This document shows positions 8,512-16,455 of a stretch of DNA of 64,000 nucleotides, in pieces. The notes under the pieces were generated by a model. That model saw only the letters and a program-made list of their open reading frames with translations, was not told where the DNA came from and searched no databases. Origin of the DNA: Streptomyces spiroverticillatus (GTDB taxonomy: Bacteria; Actinomycetota; Actinomycetes; Streptomycetales; Streptomycetaceae). Both the position numbers and the translations under genes were made by a program. Every line of letters begins with the position of its first letter. Within the stretch, counting starts at the first letter, position 1. The stretch spans positions 1 through 64,000 of the forward strand of contig BMUX01000001.1 in assembly GCA_014650415.1 (NCBI GenBank). Reading direction: 5' to 3'.

Positions 8512-11367
8512 TCAGCAGCGGCCCGCCGCACGGTCCCGTACCACCAGGTCCGTGTTGCTGGTCGTGCCGTCGATCCACACCACGCGCTTGCCGGTGTCGG
8601 CCGAAGCGCCCGCCTGGTCGCCGCGGTTGCAGGAGACGCGCTCGCCCGCACGGATGCCGGCCGCGTCGAACTGCCACAGCTTCGGCAGCGTCTCGTTGCG
8701 CCACTGCGTGTCGGGCAGCACCGCGGTGACCGTCACGGCCTCCTCGGAGGCGGTCAGGTCGGTGGCGAAGAGCGCCTTGGCACCGGCCTCGGGGCTGAGG
8801 TCGATGAGCTTGGTGCCGTCGTGGTTGGCACGGCGGACCGCCATCTGGCCGTCGTCCGCGGCGTTCTCGTCCACCAGCCAGGAGACGTGGGTCTTGGACA
8901 GGCCGGTCTGACCGAGGCTCTCCACGGTCGCCGTCTGCGGCAGGATGCTCGTCTTCTTGGTCTTGGTGTCGAGCAGCTCCACGTCCAGCTTGTACTGGCC
9001 GTTCACCGGCCACAGCTTGGCGTACGCGACCTTGCCGTCCTTGACGGAGGGAAGCGCCGAGCTGAGGTGGTAGCGGCCGCCGTCGACGTACGCCTGCTCA
9101 TTGGTCTTCAGGTTCTTGTACGCGGCGTGCCGCCCGCCGAACGGGTCGTTCTCCTCCCAGACCACCAGGTCACCGTCGATACGGAGGCCCGACAGGCCGG
9201 TGTAGGAGGACCACACCTTCTTGATCGGACCGCCCGCGACCGGGCGGACCAGGACGTCGATGCTGGTGGTGCCGAACGCCGCCCAGACGACGTTCTTGCC
9301 GTCGGTCGCCGGGTAGACGTGGAAGCGGCCGTCGTTCGGGCTGACCAGCTTCGGCGCGCCCTTGCCGTCGGTGCGGCCGGTGTAGACCGAGTACGGCTCG
9401 GAGCCGTCGTCGTTGGACTTGGAGACGGCGTACTGGCCGCCGCCCGCGCCCGCACCGGTGCCCGAGGTGTTGAGCTTGCCGAGCAGGGTGTCGGAGTCCA
9501 TGCCCAGCGCTTCCTCCCAGCCCGCGACGATGCCGTGGGCGTTGAAGGAGCGCGTGATGACCTTCTGGTCCTTCGCCGAGACCTTCAGGTCCTTTGCTGC
9601 GGCGACGATCGCGTTGCGGCCCTCGGTGAAGCCGTCGAGCGGCGTCAGGTACTCGGAGAGCGCCTTGTAGACGATGCGGTCGGCGAGGTCCTTGTCGATG
9701 TCCTGGCGGATGTCCCACAGGGCACCCGAGAAGATCGTCGAGTTGAGGTGCACACCGCCGTTGTCGACGTCGTAGGAGACGCCGAGGAAGTCCTTGGAGG
9801 TGGTGCGGCCGTCGTTGAGGTCGCGCAGCGCGCACTCGCCCTTGGGCAGCGTGCGGCACAGGTCCTCGCCGAGGAGGCCGGAGTCCGGGTCGTCCATGGA
9901 CGTGCCCGAGGCGTTGGTGTCGATGGCGTTGCCGAAGTAGTCGGCGAGGCCCTCGTTGAGGGCGCCGGACTGGCCGACGTACACCAGGTTGGCGGTGTTC
10001 TCCACGACGCCGTGCGTCATCTCGTGGCCGACCACGTCGACGTCCGAGGCCAGCGGCTTGTACTCGTCGTCGCCGACGCCGTACACCATCTTCGAGCCGT
10101 CCCAGAAGGCGTTGACCCACGGCTGGCCGCCGTTGGTCACGCCCACCAGGGAGTTGATGGTCATGCCGCGGCCGTCGAGGCTGTCGCGGTTGTGCTTGGT
10201 CTTGTAGTAGTCGTAGACCTGGGTGCCGGCCCACTGGGCGTCGATGGCGCCCGCGTCGGTGGCGTCCTTGCCGAACTCCTGGACGGGTGAGCCGAATTCC
10301 TTGATGCCCGACGGCCACTTGCCGGCCGCGTCGTCGGCCTCGACGCCGCGGGCGTCCCAGGTGGTGATCGGGTTCTTGGAGCTGTCCTGCATACGGACGT
10401 AGTCGCTGAGCGTGTACTCCTTGCGCGACGTGTCGTAGTACAGGTTCAGGTCGACCTTGGTGCCGTCGGTCTTCACACCGGTGCCGGTGGCGTCGCCGGG
10501 GCCCAGCGCCTTCGCGGCCGACTTGGCGGCGCCCTTGGGGGCAGTGCCCTTGCCCTTCGGGGCCTGCTTCGGGGTGCCGAAGGTCTTGATCGAGCTGTAC
10601 TGGAGGACCGGGAAGCCGGCCTTCGCGTCGATGTACACCTGGCGCAGCACGGCCTCGCCGGTCACCGGGTCGTTGCCCTTGACGGTGACCTGGCGGGTCA
10701 GGACGCCCTTGCCCTGCGGGAGGACGACGAGCTTGCCCGCGGTGCCGGTGAGGGCGGTCGCGGCCTTCGACTTCTGGCCCTCGGCCTTGCGGACGTCCTT
10801 CAGGCTGAGGTTCTTGCCGCTCAGCTCGCGGGTCACGGCGGCGACGGCGCGCTCGACGGCGGTCTTCTCCGAGACGGTGGCGGTGGTGCCGGTCGCCAGC
10901 TCGGTGAAGTACTTGCCGGAGGTGCCGACGACGCTGCGCTTGCCGCCCTTGTTCTCCATGCGGACGACGTACTGGCCGCCGAGGACGTCCAGACCCTTGT
11001 ACTTCTGCTGCAGGCGTACGGTCTCCGTGCCGCCCTTGGCCTGGGCGGAGACGGCCTTCAGGTCGCCCTTCGGGTTGCCGATGCGGTACCGGCTCTTCTT
11101 CTCCGTCAGGTGCCCGACGGCCGCGTCGGCGGCGCTGCCGGTCGCCTTCGCGGGCTCGTTGATGCCGTCCACGAGGGCCGGGGTCGCGGTGTCCGTCCCC
11201 GGGATCACCTCGGCGGCGGGGCCTGCCGGGGCCGCGGGGGCCGCCTGCGCGGCGGGCACCACACCTGCGAGGAGGGCGGCCGCGGCGAACGTCGCGGCAA
11301 CCCCCTTGGATATACCGGCACTTGTGATGCCAGGTCTTGCTGCACGCACTCGGGTCTTGTGCTGCAC
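8512..11367 (-). CDS. Secreted M4 (thermolysin-type) metalloendopeptidase with long C-terminal extension
   Basis: A 951-aa exported zinc protease: signal peptide (about residues 1-42, ending AAQA), an FTP/PepSY-type inhibitory propeptide, the catalytic domain with HEMTH at about residues 448-452 and the third ligand in NEGLADYFGN, the M4 C-terminal helical domain (FNAHGIVAGWEEAL), then about 330 residues with beta-propeller-like strands (VVW repeats). Typical Streptomyces M4 enzymes are 500-700 aa, so this one is long. The GTG at 11367 is chosen because GGAGGGG ends 4 nt before it. Divergent from an HTH regulator across an operator-rich gap. Confidence 0.93.
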   Translation of the reverse strand: MQHKTRVRAARPGITSAGISKGVAATFAAAALLAGVVPAAQAAPAAPAGPAAEVIPGTDTATPALVDGINEPAKATGSAADAAVGHLTEKKSRYRIGNPKGDLKAVSAQAKGGTETVRLQQKYKGLDVLGGQYVVRMENKGGKRSVVGTSGKYFTELATGTTATVSEKTAVERAVAAVTRELSGKNLSLKDVRKAEGQKSKAATALTGTAGKLVVLPQGKGVLTRQVTVKGNDPVTGEAVLRQVYIDAKAGFPVLQYSSIKTFGTPKQAPKGKGTAPKGAAKSAAKALGPGDATGTGVKTDGTKVDLNLYYDTSRKEYTLSDYVRMQDSSKNPITTWDARGVEADDAAGKWPSGIKEFGSPVQEFGKDATDAGAIDAQWAGTQVYDYYKTKHNRDSLDGRGMTINSLVGVTNGGQPWVNAFWDGSKMVYGVGDDEYKPLASDVDVVGHEMTHGVVENTANLVYVGQSGALNEGLADYFGNAIDTNASGTSMDDPDSGLLGEDLCRTLPKGECALRDLNDGRTTSKDFLGVSYDVDNGGVHLNSTIFSGALWDIRQDIDKDLADRIVYKALSEYLTPLDGFTEGRNAIVAAAKDLKVSAKDQKVITRSFNAHGIVAGWEEALGMDSDTLLGKLNTSGTGAGAGGGQYAVSKSNDDGSEPYSVYTGRTDGKGAPKLVSPNDGRFHVYPATDGKNVVWAAFGTTSIDVLVRPVAGGPIKKVWSSYTGLSGLRIDGDLVVWEENDPFGGRHAAYKNLKTNEQAYVDGGRYHLSSALPSVKDGKVAYAKLWPVNGQYKLDVELLDTKTKKTSILPQTATVESLGQTGLSKTHVSWLVDENAADDGQMAVRRANHDGTKLIDLSPEAGAKALFATDLTASEEAVTVTAVLPDTQWRNETLPKLWQFDAAGIRAGERVSCNRGDQAGASADTGKRVVWIDGTTSNTDLVVRDRAAGRC

Positions 11368-11430
11368 GCTTCCCCTCCCACGGGACGAACGGACTTCGGG
11401 CGGTCGTCGGGCATCGCCATGCAAGTCGCT

Positions 11431-11502
11431 GTGTGTTCAAGTCGGCAATGTTTCCCGTGTGTTCAGATGTGGACACGCACACTTGTGTGCATGGTGTGTC
11501 CA
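11431..11502. promoter_or_regulatory. Repeated GTGTGTYCA half-sites between M4 protease and HTH regulator
   Basis: The 9-mer GTGTGTTCA occurs at 11431-11439 and 11457-11465, GTGTGTCCA at 11494-11502, and an inverted near-copy TGGACACGC at 11470-11478. Between the last two lies a small palindrome GCACAC-TT-GTGTGC (11477-11490). All fall in the 151-bp divergent gap. This looks like a multi-site operator, probably for the adjacent regulator; binding is inferred. Confidence 0.6.
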
Positions 11503-11518
11503 CGAAAGAATTCGGCCC

Positions 11519-12526
11519 ATGATCGAGGGGGAAGAACTGCACAGCCTCGGCCTGGGGGAGGTCGAGGGACGCGTCTATGAGGCCCTTTTGAGGGAACGGG
11601 CCTTCCATGCAAGCGAGTTGGCGGATCTGCTGGACCTTCCGTACTTCCGGATCGACGAGGCCCTGACCAGCCTCGAAGACTCCGGATTCACGGTCCGCGG
11701 GGCCGACGGCGCGCTCTGTCCCGCCGCGCCGGCCGCCGCGATCCGCACACTCATCCACCGCCGTCAAGCCGAACTTCATATCCGGTCAGCGGAGTTGGAG
11801 CAGCTGATGATGTCGGCGGACCGGATCGCCGGGCGGCTCACCGCAGGATCGCAGAGTGCCTCCGAGGGAGGAATAGAAGTCGTCACCGGCCAGCGGCAGA
11901 TCGGGGAGCGCGCGGAGTCGCTCCTCGCCTCGGCCGAGCAGGAGGTGGTGATCCTCGACCGGCCGCCGTACGTGAAGACGGACGCGGCCCATCCGGAGCG
12001 GCCTCCCGCGCTGGACATCGAGGCGCTCCTCGACCGGGGCATCACGGTGCGCGCCGTGATCGACCGCGAGGGGCTCGGCTTCCCGGGCCGGATGCGGTCC
12101 CTGACGGCGCTGGCGGCGCGGGGGCTGCGGGCGCGGGTCACCTCCGGCGTCCCGACCAAACTCATCGGCATCGACCGGCGGATCACCCTGCTCCCGCCGA
12201 CGGAGGCGGGTGACCCCCGGGCCTCGGCCCTCGTCGTCGGGGACTCTCTCCTGCGGAACGCGCTGATGCCGCTCTTCGAGACGGTGTGGGAGCGCTCCAT
12301 ACCGCTGAGCGGGGCGGAGGCGGGGGCGGACCAGCCCGTGACCGGTCAGCAGCGGGAACTCCTCGGCCTGTTGGCGGCCGGCCTCAAGGACGAGGCGATC
12401 GCCCGGCGCCTGGGCGTCCATGTCCATACGGCGCGGCGCCGGATCACTCGACTCCTCGAATCCCTCAACGCCGAAACCCGCTTCCAGGCGGGGGCGCAGG
12501 CGGCTACGAGGGGGTGGCTTTCCTGA
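11519..12526 (+). CDS. HTH regulator with TrmB-like N-terminus and LuxR-type C-terminus
   Basis: A 335-aa cytoplasmic regulator. Residues 1-60 form a winged helix resembling TrmB (VYEALLRERAFHASELADLL). The middle (about 120-260) resembles a PLD/TrmB-like sensory domain. Residues about 280-325 form a LuxR-type HTH (AGLKDEAIARRLGVHVHTAR). The ATG at 11519 is the first that opens on the winged helix. Divergent regulators of this build next to secreted metalloendopeptidases recur in Streptomyces, so it probably controls the M4 gene and itself. The effector is unknown. Confidence 0.85.
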   Translation: MIEGEELHSLGLGEVEGRVYEALLRERAFHASELADLLDLPYFRIDEALTSLEDSGFTVRGADGALCPAAPAAAIRTLIHRRQAELHIRSAELEQLMMSADRIAGRLTAGSQSASEGGIEVVTGQRQIGERAESLLASAEQEVVILDRPPYVKTDAAHPERPPALDIEALLDRGITVRAVIDREGLGFPGRMRSLTALAARGLRARVTSGVPTKLIGIDRRITLLPPTEAGDPRASALVVGDSLLRNALMPLFETVWERSIPLSGAEAGADQPVTGQQRELLGLLAAGLKDEAIARRLGVHVHTARRRITRLLESLNAETRFQAGAQAATRGWLS

Positions 12527-12531
12527 GTTCC

Positions 12532-12565
12532 CCGGGGGTGCGGCCTCGTCGGGCAGCGCCCCCGG
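12532..12565. terminator. Terminator between convergent HTH regulator and lipoprotein genes
   Basis: Inverted repeat CCGGGGGTGC / GCGCCCCCGG (one G-T wobble) with a 14-nt loop, 5 nt after the regulator stop and 39 nt from the end of the convergent lipoprotein gene. Confidence 0.65.
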
Positions 12566-12604
12566 CACCGGGCACGGAGGCGTGGCCGGGCTCCGCCGCG
12601 GGCC

Positions 12605-13540
12605 TCACTCCGCCCTGGCCGCCGCCTGTTCGCGCAGCGTCCGGTAAGTCCGAAGAGCCTCCGCGCGCTCCCGGGCCACCTCGTCGCGGTGCGCGGCGTC
12701 CCGCGCCCGGAGGGTCCTGGCCCGGCCGACGCGCCGGTCGCACGTGGCATCGGCCACCGCGACCCGGATCTCTCGGCGCCGGAGCTCCTGCGCACCGCCC
12801 GGGTTCCGGCCGGCGCGTGTCGCGAGTTCCCCGTAGGCGCTTACGAACGCGGCCTTGGCCGCCTCCGGGTCCGGATAGGTGTGGCCGGCTTCCTTCATGC
12901 AGGCACGCCAGGGGCGCACCGTCCGCTCGACCTGTGGATCGGCGAAGTTCCTGCGGCTGATTTCTCCTTCCAGGTTCATCACGCTCATCTGTGCCCCGAG
13001 CCACACCTTCAGGTCGCCGTAGAGCCGGTTCTCGGTCTGCGCGATGCAGCCGTCCGTGTTCATGAATGCGGTGCCGTCGGGGAGTTTCACTTCGATCCGG
13101 TGCCCGGGAGTTCCGAAGAGCGCCTGTCCGTACCGCTCGCGCTGCGCCTTGCCCATCGCCCGCAGGCGGACCCCGTTGGGGTCGGCGGACGGCCGTTCCG
13201 GGACCGCGGCCCCGTACCCGGCACGACGGCGCAGCTCCACGTCGTCCGCCCGACGCGGGTCCGCCTCGGGCTGCGGCACGTCGGCGTGCCACGTCAGGGG
13301 CTGGTACGACCAGCCGCGTTCCCGCATGCACGCGGCGGTGAGCCGCTGCTCGGCGTCGAAGAGCGTCCGCCGTTCGGCGTCGCCGCCCCGGGCCTGTGCG
13401 AGGTCGGCGCCCGTGACCGGGCGGGCCGCGGACCTGGTCGGCGGCGTGTCCGCAGGCGCCGCGCACGCGGTCACGATGACGAGGAGGAGTGCGGCGCGGG
13501 TGAGTCCCCGAGCGGGGCGCGACGCAGGGACGAGGTGCAT
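12605..13540 (-). CDS. Putative lipoprotein of unknown function
   Basis: A 311-aa protein with a lipoprotein signal (basic N-terminus, hydrophobic LLLVIV, lipobox VTAC, Cys26). The mature part is hydrophilic, Arg-rich and carries four further cysteines spaced along the chain (ACMRERGW, DGCIAQ, RACMKEAG, DATCDRR), suggesting disulphides outside the membrane. The ATG at 13540 has AGGAGG 7 nt upstream, which rules out a longer start at 13606. No family recognised. It sits between protease-related genes. Confidence 0.75.
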   Translation of the reverse strand: MHLVPASRPARGLTRAALLLVIVTACAAPADTPPTRSAARPVTGADLAQARGGDAERRTLFDAEQRLTAACMRERGWSYQPLTWHADVPQPEADPRRADDVELRRRAGYGAAVPERPSADPNGVRLRAMGKAQRERYGQALFGTPGHRIEVKLPDGTAFMNTDGCIAQTENRLYGDLKVWLGAQMSVMNLEGEISRRNFADPQVERTVRPWRACMKEAGHTYPDPEAAKAAFVSAYGELATRAGRNPGGAQELRRREIRVAVADATCDRRVGRARTLRARDAAHRDEVARERAEALRTYRTLREQAAARAE

Positions 13541-13629
13541 GACGGGGCCTCCTGGGAACGCGGGAGCCGACCTCGGGCGGGACGTACCCGCCCGGGCCGG
13601 AGCCACTGGGGTCGATCACACGTACGAGG

Positions 13630-14028
13630 TCAGCAGGACCACGTCCACTGGTTGCCTTCGCCGTCGTCGTTGGGCCGGTGCTGCGTCCAGCCCCTGCCCT
13701 GCGGCAGGCAGCCGAGCGGACGGCTGTACCCCTCGTCGCCGTAGAGGATCACGCCCTTGCCCGAGGTGCCGCCGTTCCAGGAGGAGGAGTCGTCGTTGAA
13801 GATGGCCCACCGCGCCCAGCTGGAGTTGTTGCCGCCGAAGAGGTACTCGTTCCCTCCGTAGTTGGCGTTCCAGTAGACGCAGTAGTAGCCGGTGTCGCAG
13901 GTGTTCGCCGCGGTCTCCTGAGAGGCTCCCTCGGCGGCACCGGCCGCCCCGGCGGTCGGTGCGAAGGCGAAGCCGCTTGCCAGCGCGGCTGCCCCGGCCA
14001 GAAGCCCGATGCGTGTGCGAGCAGACAT
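13630..14028 (-). CDS. Secreted peptidase inhibitor, I36 (SMI/crystallin-like) family
   Basis: A 132-aa secreted protein: signal peptide to about residue 30 (APTAGAAGA), then a small Cys/Gly/Trp/Asn-rich domain (CDTGYYCVYWN, a GGNEYLFGG turn, terminal WTWSC). This resembles the beta/gamma-crystallin-like inhibitors of Streptomyces metalloproteases (SMPI, MEROPS I36). Given the M4 protease 2.3 kb away, it may inhibit endogenous or competitor metalloproteases. GGGAGAGGG precedes the ATG at 14028. Confidence 0.8.
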   Translation of the reverse strand: MSARTRIGLLAGAAALASGFAFAPTAGAAGAAEGASQETAANTCDTGYYCVYWNANYGGNEYLFGGNNSSWARWAIFNDDSSSWNGGTSGKGVILYGDEGYSRPLGCLPQGRGWTQHRPNDDGEGNQWTWSC

Positions 14029-14127
14029 GATGTGCCCTCTCCCGTGATGGGTGATGCCCTGACGACGTGCCGGGGCGCGAGGAACGGTGCCACCTCACCG
14101 CCGCGGGTGTCTTGGACGAATGCGCAC

Positions 14128-15027
14128 TCACGCGGGGAGCAGGACGCTGGTGACGTGTCCGTCCAGGCGGTCGCGTGCCCCGGCTCCCGGGGGTGCGGCC
14201 CTGCGGGCGGCCAGCAGGCGCGTCGGAGGCCGGCCGGTCATGGCCGTCACCTCCCGGGTAAGGTGCGCCTGGTCGTAGAAACCGGCTGTCCCCGCCGCCT
14301 CCACCGGGGGAATCCCCCTCGCGAGCAGCCCCAATGCCCGTTGCAGCCGCAGGATGCGCGCCGCCGACTTGGGCGGGACACCGATGTGCTGACGGAACCG
14401 GTTCTCGAACTGCCGCGGCCCCCAGCCGGTGGCTTCGGCCACCTGTCCGATCCGTACCCGGCCGGACGTGCCGACGAGCTGGTCCCATGCCCACATGACC
14501 TGCGGCGGGCAGCCCGGACCCCCGTCCGCCCAGGAGGTGAGTACGGTGTCGAGCCGCTGGAAGCGCTCTGCCCACCCGGGCAGTCCCGCCAGGGATTCGA
14601 GGAGTTCGTCGAAGCGGCGGCCGAGCAGCTCACCGGCGTCGACGATCCGCTCCGAACAGCCCTGCAGGGTGGTTCCGAACAGGGTGAAGGCGGCCCACGG
14701 CGCGAGAACGATCTCCATCCCGCACAGCCGCCCCCCGTGCTCGCCCACCGTTGCCGAGGTCCTGAGCCCGGAGACGAGCGAGCGGTGCGCCCGTGCCACT
14801 TCCGGTCCCTGCCGCGCGTCCGGACTCCGTACCGCATCGGAGAGCAGCAGCTCGTGTTCGAAGTTGAGTACGAGTGCGACGGTGGCGGTGGGTAACTCCA
14901 GCCGGCGGCGGGGGGCGTCCAGGGCCAGCCGGTATCCGCGATAGCGGACCACCCCCGGGGAGAGCCGGGGGCAGGGTGCCGCGCATGCCCATTCCCCGCC
15001 GCTCGAAGGATCTTGGTAGACGTACAT
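14128..15027 (-). CDS. AraC-family transcriptional regulator
   Basis: A 299-aa regulator with an N-terminal effector-type domain (about residues 1-185) and a C-terminal AraC double-HTH at about 195-285 (IGQVAEATGWGPRQFENRF, then AGFYDQAHLTREV). The ATG at 15027 is preceded by a G-rich GGGGGGA. A weak C-terminal tail follows the second HTH. No neighbouring operon is an obvious target; the closest is the I36-type inhibitor gene on the same strand. Confidence 0.88.
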   Translation of the reverse strand: MYVYQDPSSGGEWACAAPCPRLSPGVVRYRGYRLALDAPRRRLELPTATVALVLNFEHELLLSDAVRSPDARQGPEVARAHRSLVSGLRTSATVGEHGGRLCGMEIVLAPWAAFTLFGTTLQGCSERIVDAGELLGRRFDELLESLAGLPGWAERFQRLDTVLTSWADGGPGCPPQVMWAWDQLVGTSGRVRIGQVAEATGWGPRQFENRFRQHIGVPPKSAARILRLQRALGLLARGIPPVEAAGTAGFYDQAHLTREVTAMTGRPPTRLLAARRAAPPGAGARDRLDGHVTSVLLPA

Positions 15028-15457
15028 GGCGTCCCCCCGTGGTCTCAGCCTTCTCCAGGGACTCCATCCTGGTGACGCGGCAGGGGCATGTCCTTCGCGT
15101 TCCCGGCCAACCCGGGCAGGTGGCGGCGATGACCGAAAACGGGGTGCGCGCATGCGTCTTCCGCCCGGCAGGGCCTCGTCCCGGTCAGGGCCCCCTCGTC
15201 CGGCTCCGGGGCCGCCGCACCGGTCGCAACCTCATGCATGCGCAGGCACGTCGGAGTTCCCGGTCCCCTTCGGCCCGCGCGCGGGGGAGGTCGCGCCCGG
15301 TCTCCCCCCGCCTTCGTCCGGGGAGCGAAGGCGGCGCCCCAGAGCGTGGCCGCGGTGCCCGGCCCTGTCCACTTCACGACCTGGCACCGGGGGAAGGCTG
15401 GCGTATTCGCGGCGGGGCACACGTGACCGGTCGCCTGCGCCCGAGTCTCGAGGCCGC
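15028..15457. other. 430-bp stretch without a supported gene
   Basis: Between the AraC start and the oxidoreductase stop, open frames exist on both strands but have no recognisable motifs, no good ribosome site, and inconsistent third-position composition. Probably the AraC promoter plus non-coding DNA; nothing else supported. Confidence 0.5.
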
Positions 15458-16345
15458 TCAGCCCGCCCGCACCAAGTCCCTTACCCTGGAGCCCAGTTCG
15501 AGCGCCTCTGCCGGTTCCCGCACCCGCTGCTGGAGTTCCACGAAGGCCCCCTCCGCACCCCACCCCCGCACCGAGCGGAGAATCGCCGCGACGTCCTCCG
15601 CCGACTGCCCCGGAGCCACGTTGACCCGAATCTGCTGGCGCAGCGCGTCCGGGTCGCGTCCCGCGTCCTCCGCGGCCCGGCGGGCGATGCCCCACAGCGC
15701 GGTGTGGCCCGCGTCGGGCATCGCGACGCCCACCCAGCCCGCCGCCCTGCGGCCCACGCGGCGCATCGCGGCGGGACCGAAGCCTCCGAGGTAGACCGGC
15801 GGGCCGCCCGGCTGGACGGGGCGCAGGTCCACGTACGAGAGCGGGACCTGCCAGGTCTTGCCGGTGTGGGAGAAGGGGGTCGAGGACCAGATGGCGTCGA
15901 GGAAGTCGAGGATCTCGTCGAGCTGTGCGCCGCGCTGCGTGAAGTCGGCGTTCACGGCGGTGTATTCGTCCCGCATCCAGCCGATGCCGAAGCCCGGGTC
16001 GAGGCGGCCTCCGCTGAGCAGGTCGAGGGAGGTGAGGCTGCGGGCCAGGAGGAGGGGCGGGTACCAGGGGGCGTTCAGGGTGCTGGTGCCCAGGCGGACC
16101 CGGGTGGTCGCGGACGCCGCCACGGACAGGGCGACGAACGGGTCGACGAAGTGCTTGAAGCCCTCGGGGTACGGGTTCTCGGCCGTGTAGCCGGGATAGA
16201 CGTCGCTCGGCTCGACCGGGGTGAGCGCCCGGTCGCCGACCCAGAGCGAGTCGAAGCCGATCTCCTCGGCCTCGCGGGCGTAGGAGGCGATCAGATCGGC
16301 GCGGGCGTGGGTGCCGTACTGGGGCAGGGTTATTCCGATGTCCAT
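15458..16345 (-). CDS. LLM-class F420-dependent oxidoreductase
   Basis: A 295-aa luciferase-like TIM barrel starting MDIGITLPQYG. Family landmarks include the EEIGFDSLWVGD strand, VRLGTSTLNAP, the GGRLDPGFGIGWMRDEY loop and the PVYLGGFGPAAMRR phosphate-binding segment. Actinobacterial members usually use coenzyme F420 for hydride transfer. No clear Shine-Dalgarno precedes the ATG at 16345; an in-frame GTG six codons upstream is an alternative. It follows the lon terminator, so it has its own promoter or is read through weakly. Substrate unknown. Confidence 0.88.
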   Translation of the reverse strand: MDIGITLPQYGTHARADLIASYAREAEEIGFDSLWVGDRALTPVEPSDVYPGYTAENPYPEGFKHFVDPFVALSVAASATTRVRLGTSTLNAPWYPPLLLARSLTSLDLLSGGRLDPGFGIGWMRDEYTAVNADFTQRGAQLDEILDFLDAIWSSTPFSHTGKTWQVPLSYVDLRPVQPGGPPVYLGGFGPAAMRRVGRRAAGWVGVAMPDAGHTALWGIARRAAEDAGRDPDALRQQIRVNVAPGQSAEDVAAILRSVRGWGAEGAFVELQQRVREPAEALELGSRVRDLVRAG

Positions 16346-16405
16346 GGCATGTATCTGTATCACCGGCGCCTGTGGGGGGCGCCAGGCGGCTCGCCGTACG
16401 GGAGA

Positions 16406-16438
16406 GGGGCGGTGCGGGAGCAACTCCCGTACCGCCCC
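16406..16438 (-). terminator. lon terminator
   Basis: A 15-bp inverted repeat (GGGGCGGTGCGGGAG / CTCCCGTACCGCCCC, one mismatch, loop CAA) starting 17 nt downstream of the lon stop. Its arm sequence is almost the same as the terminator of the amino-acid ABC operon at 62038-62071. Confidence 0.85.
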
Positions 16439-16455
16439 CCGCACATGAGGTGCCG

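Noticed and set aside
15045..15695. Minus-strand frame between AraC and oxidoreductase genes
   Set aside because: Overlaps the oxidoreductase in another frame and is Gly/Arg-rich without motif.
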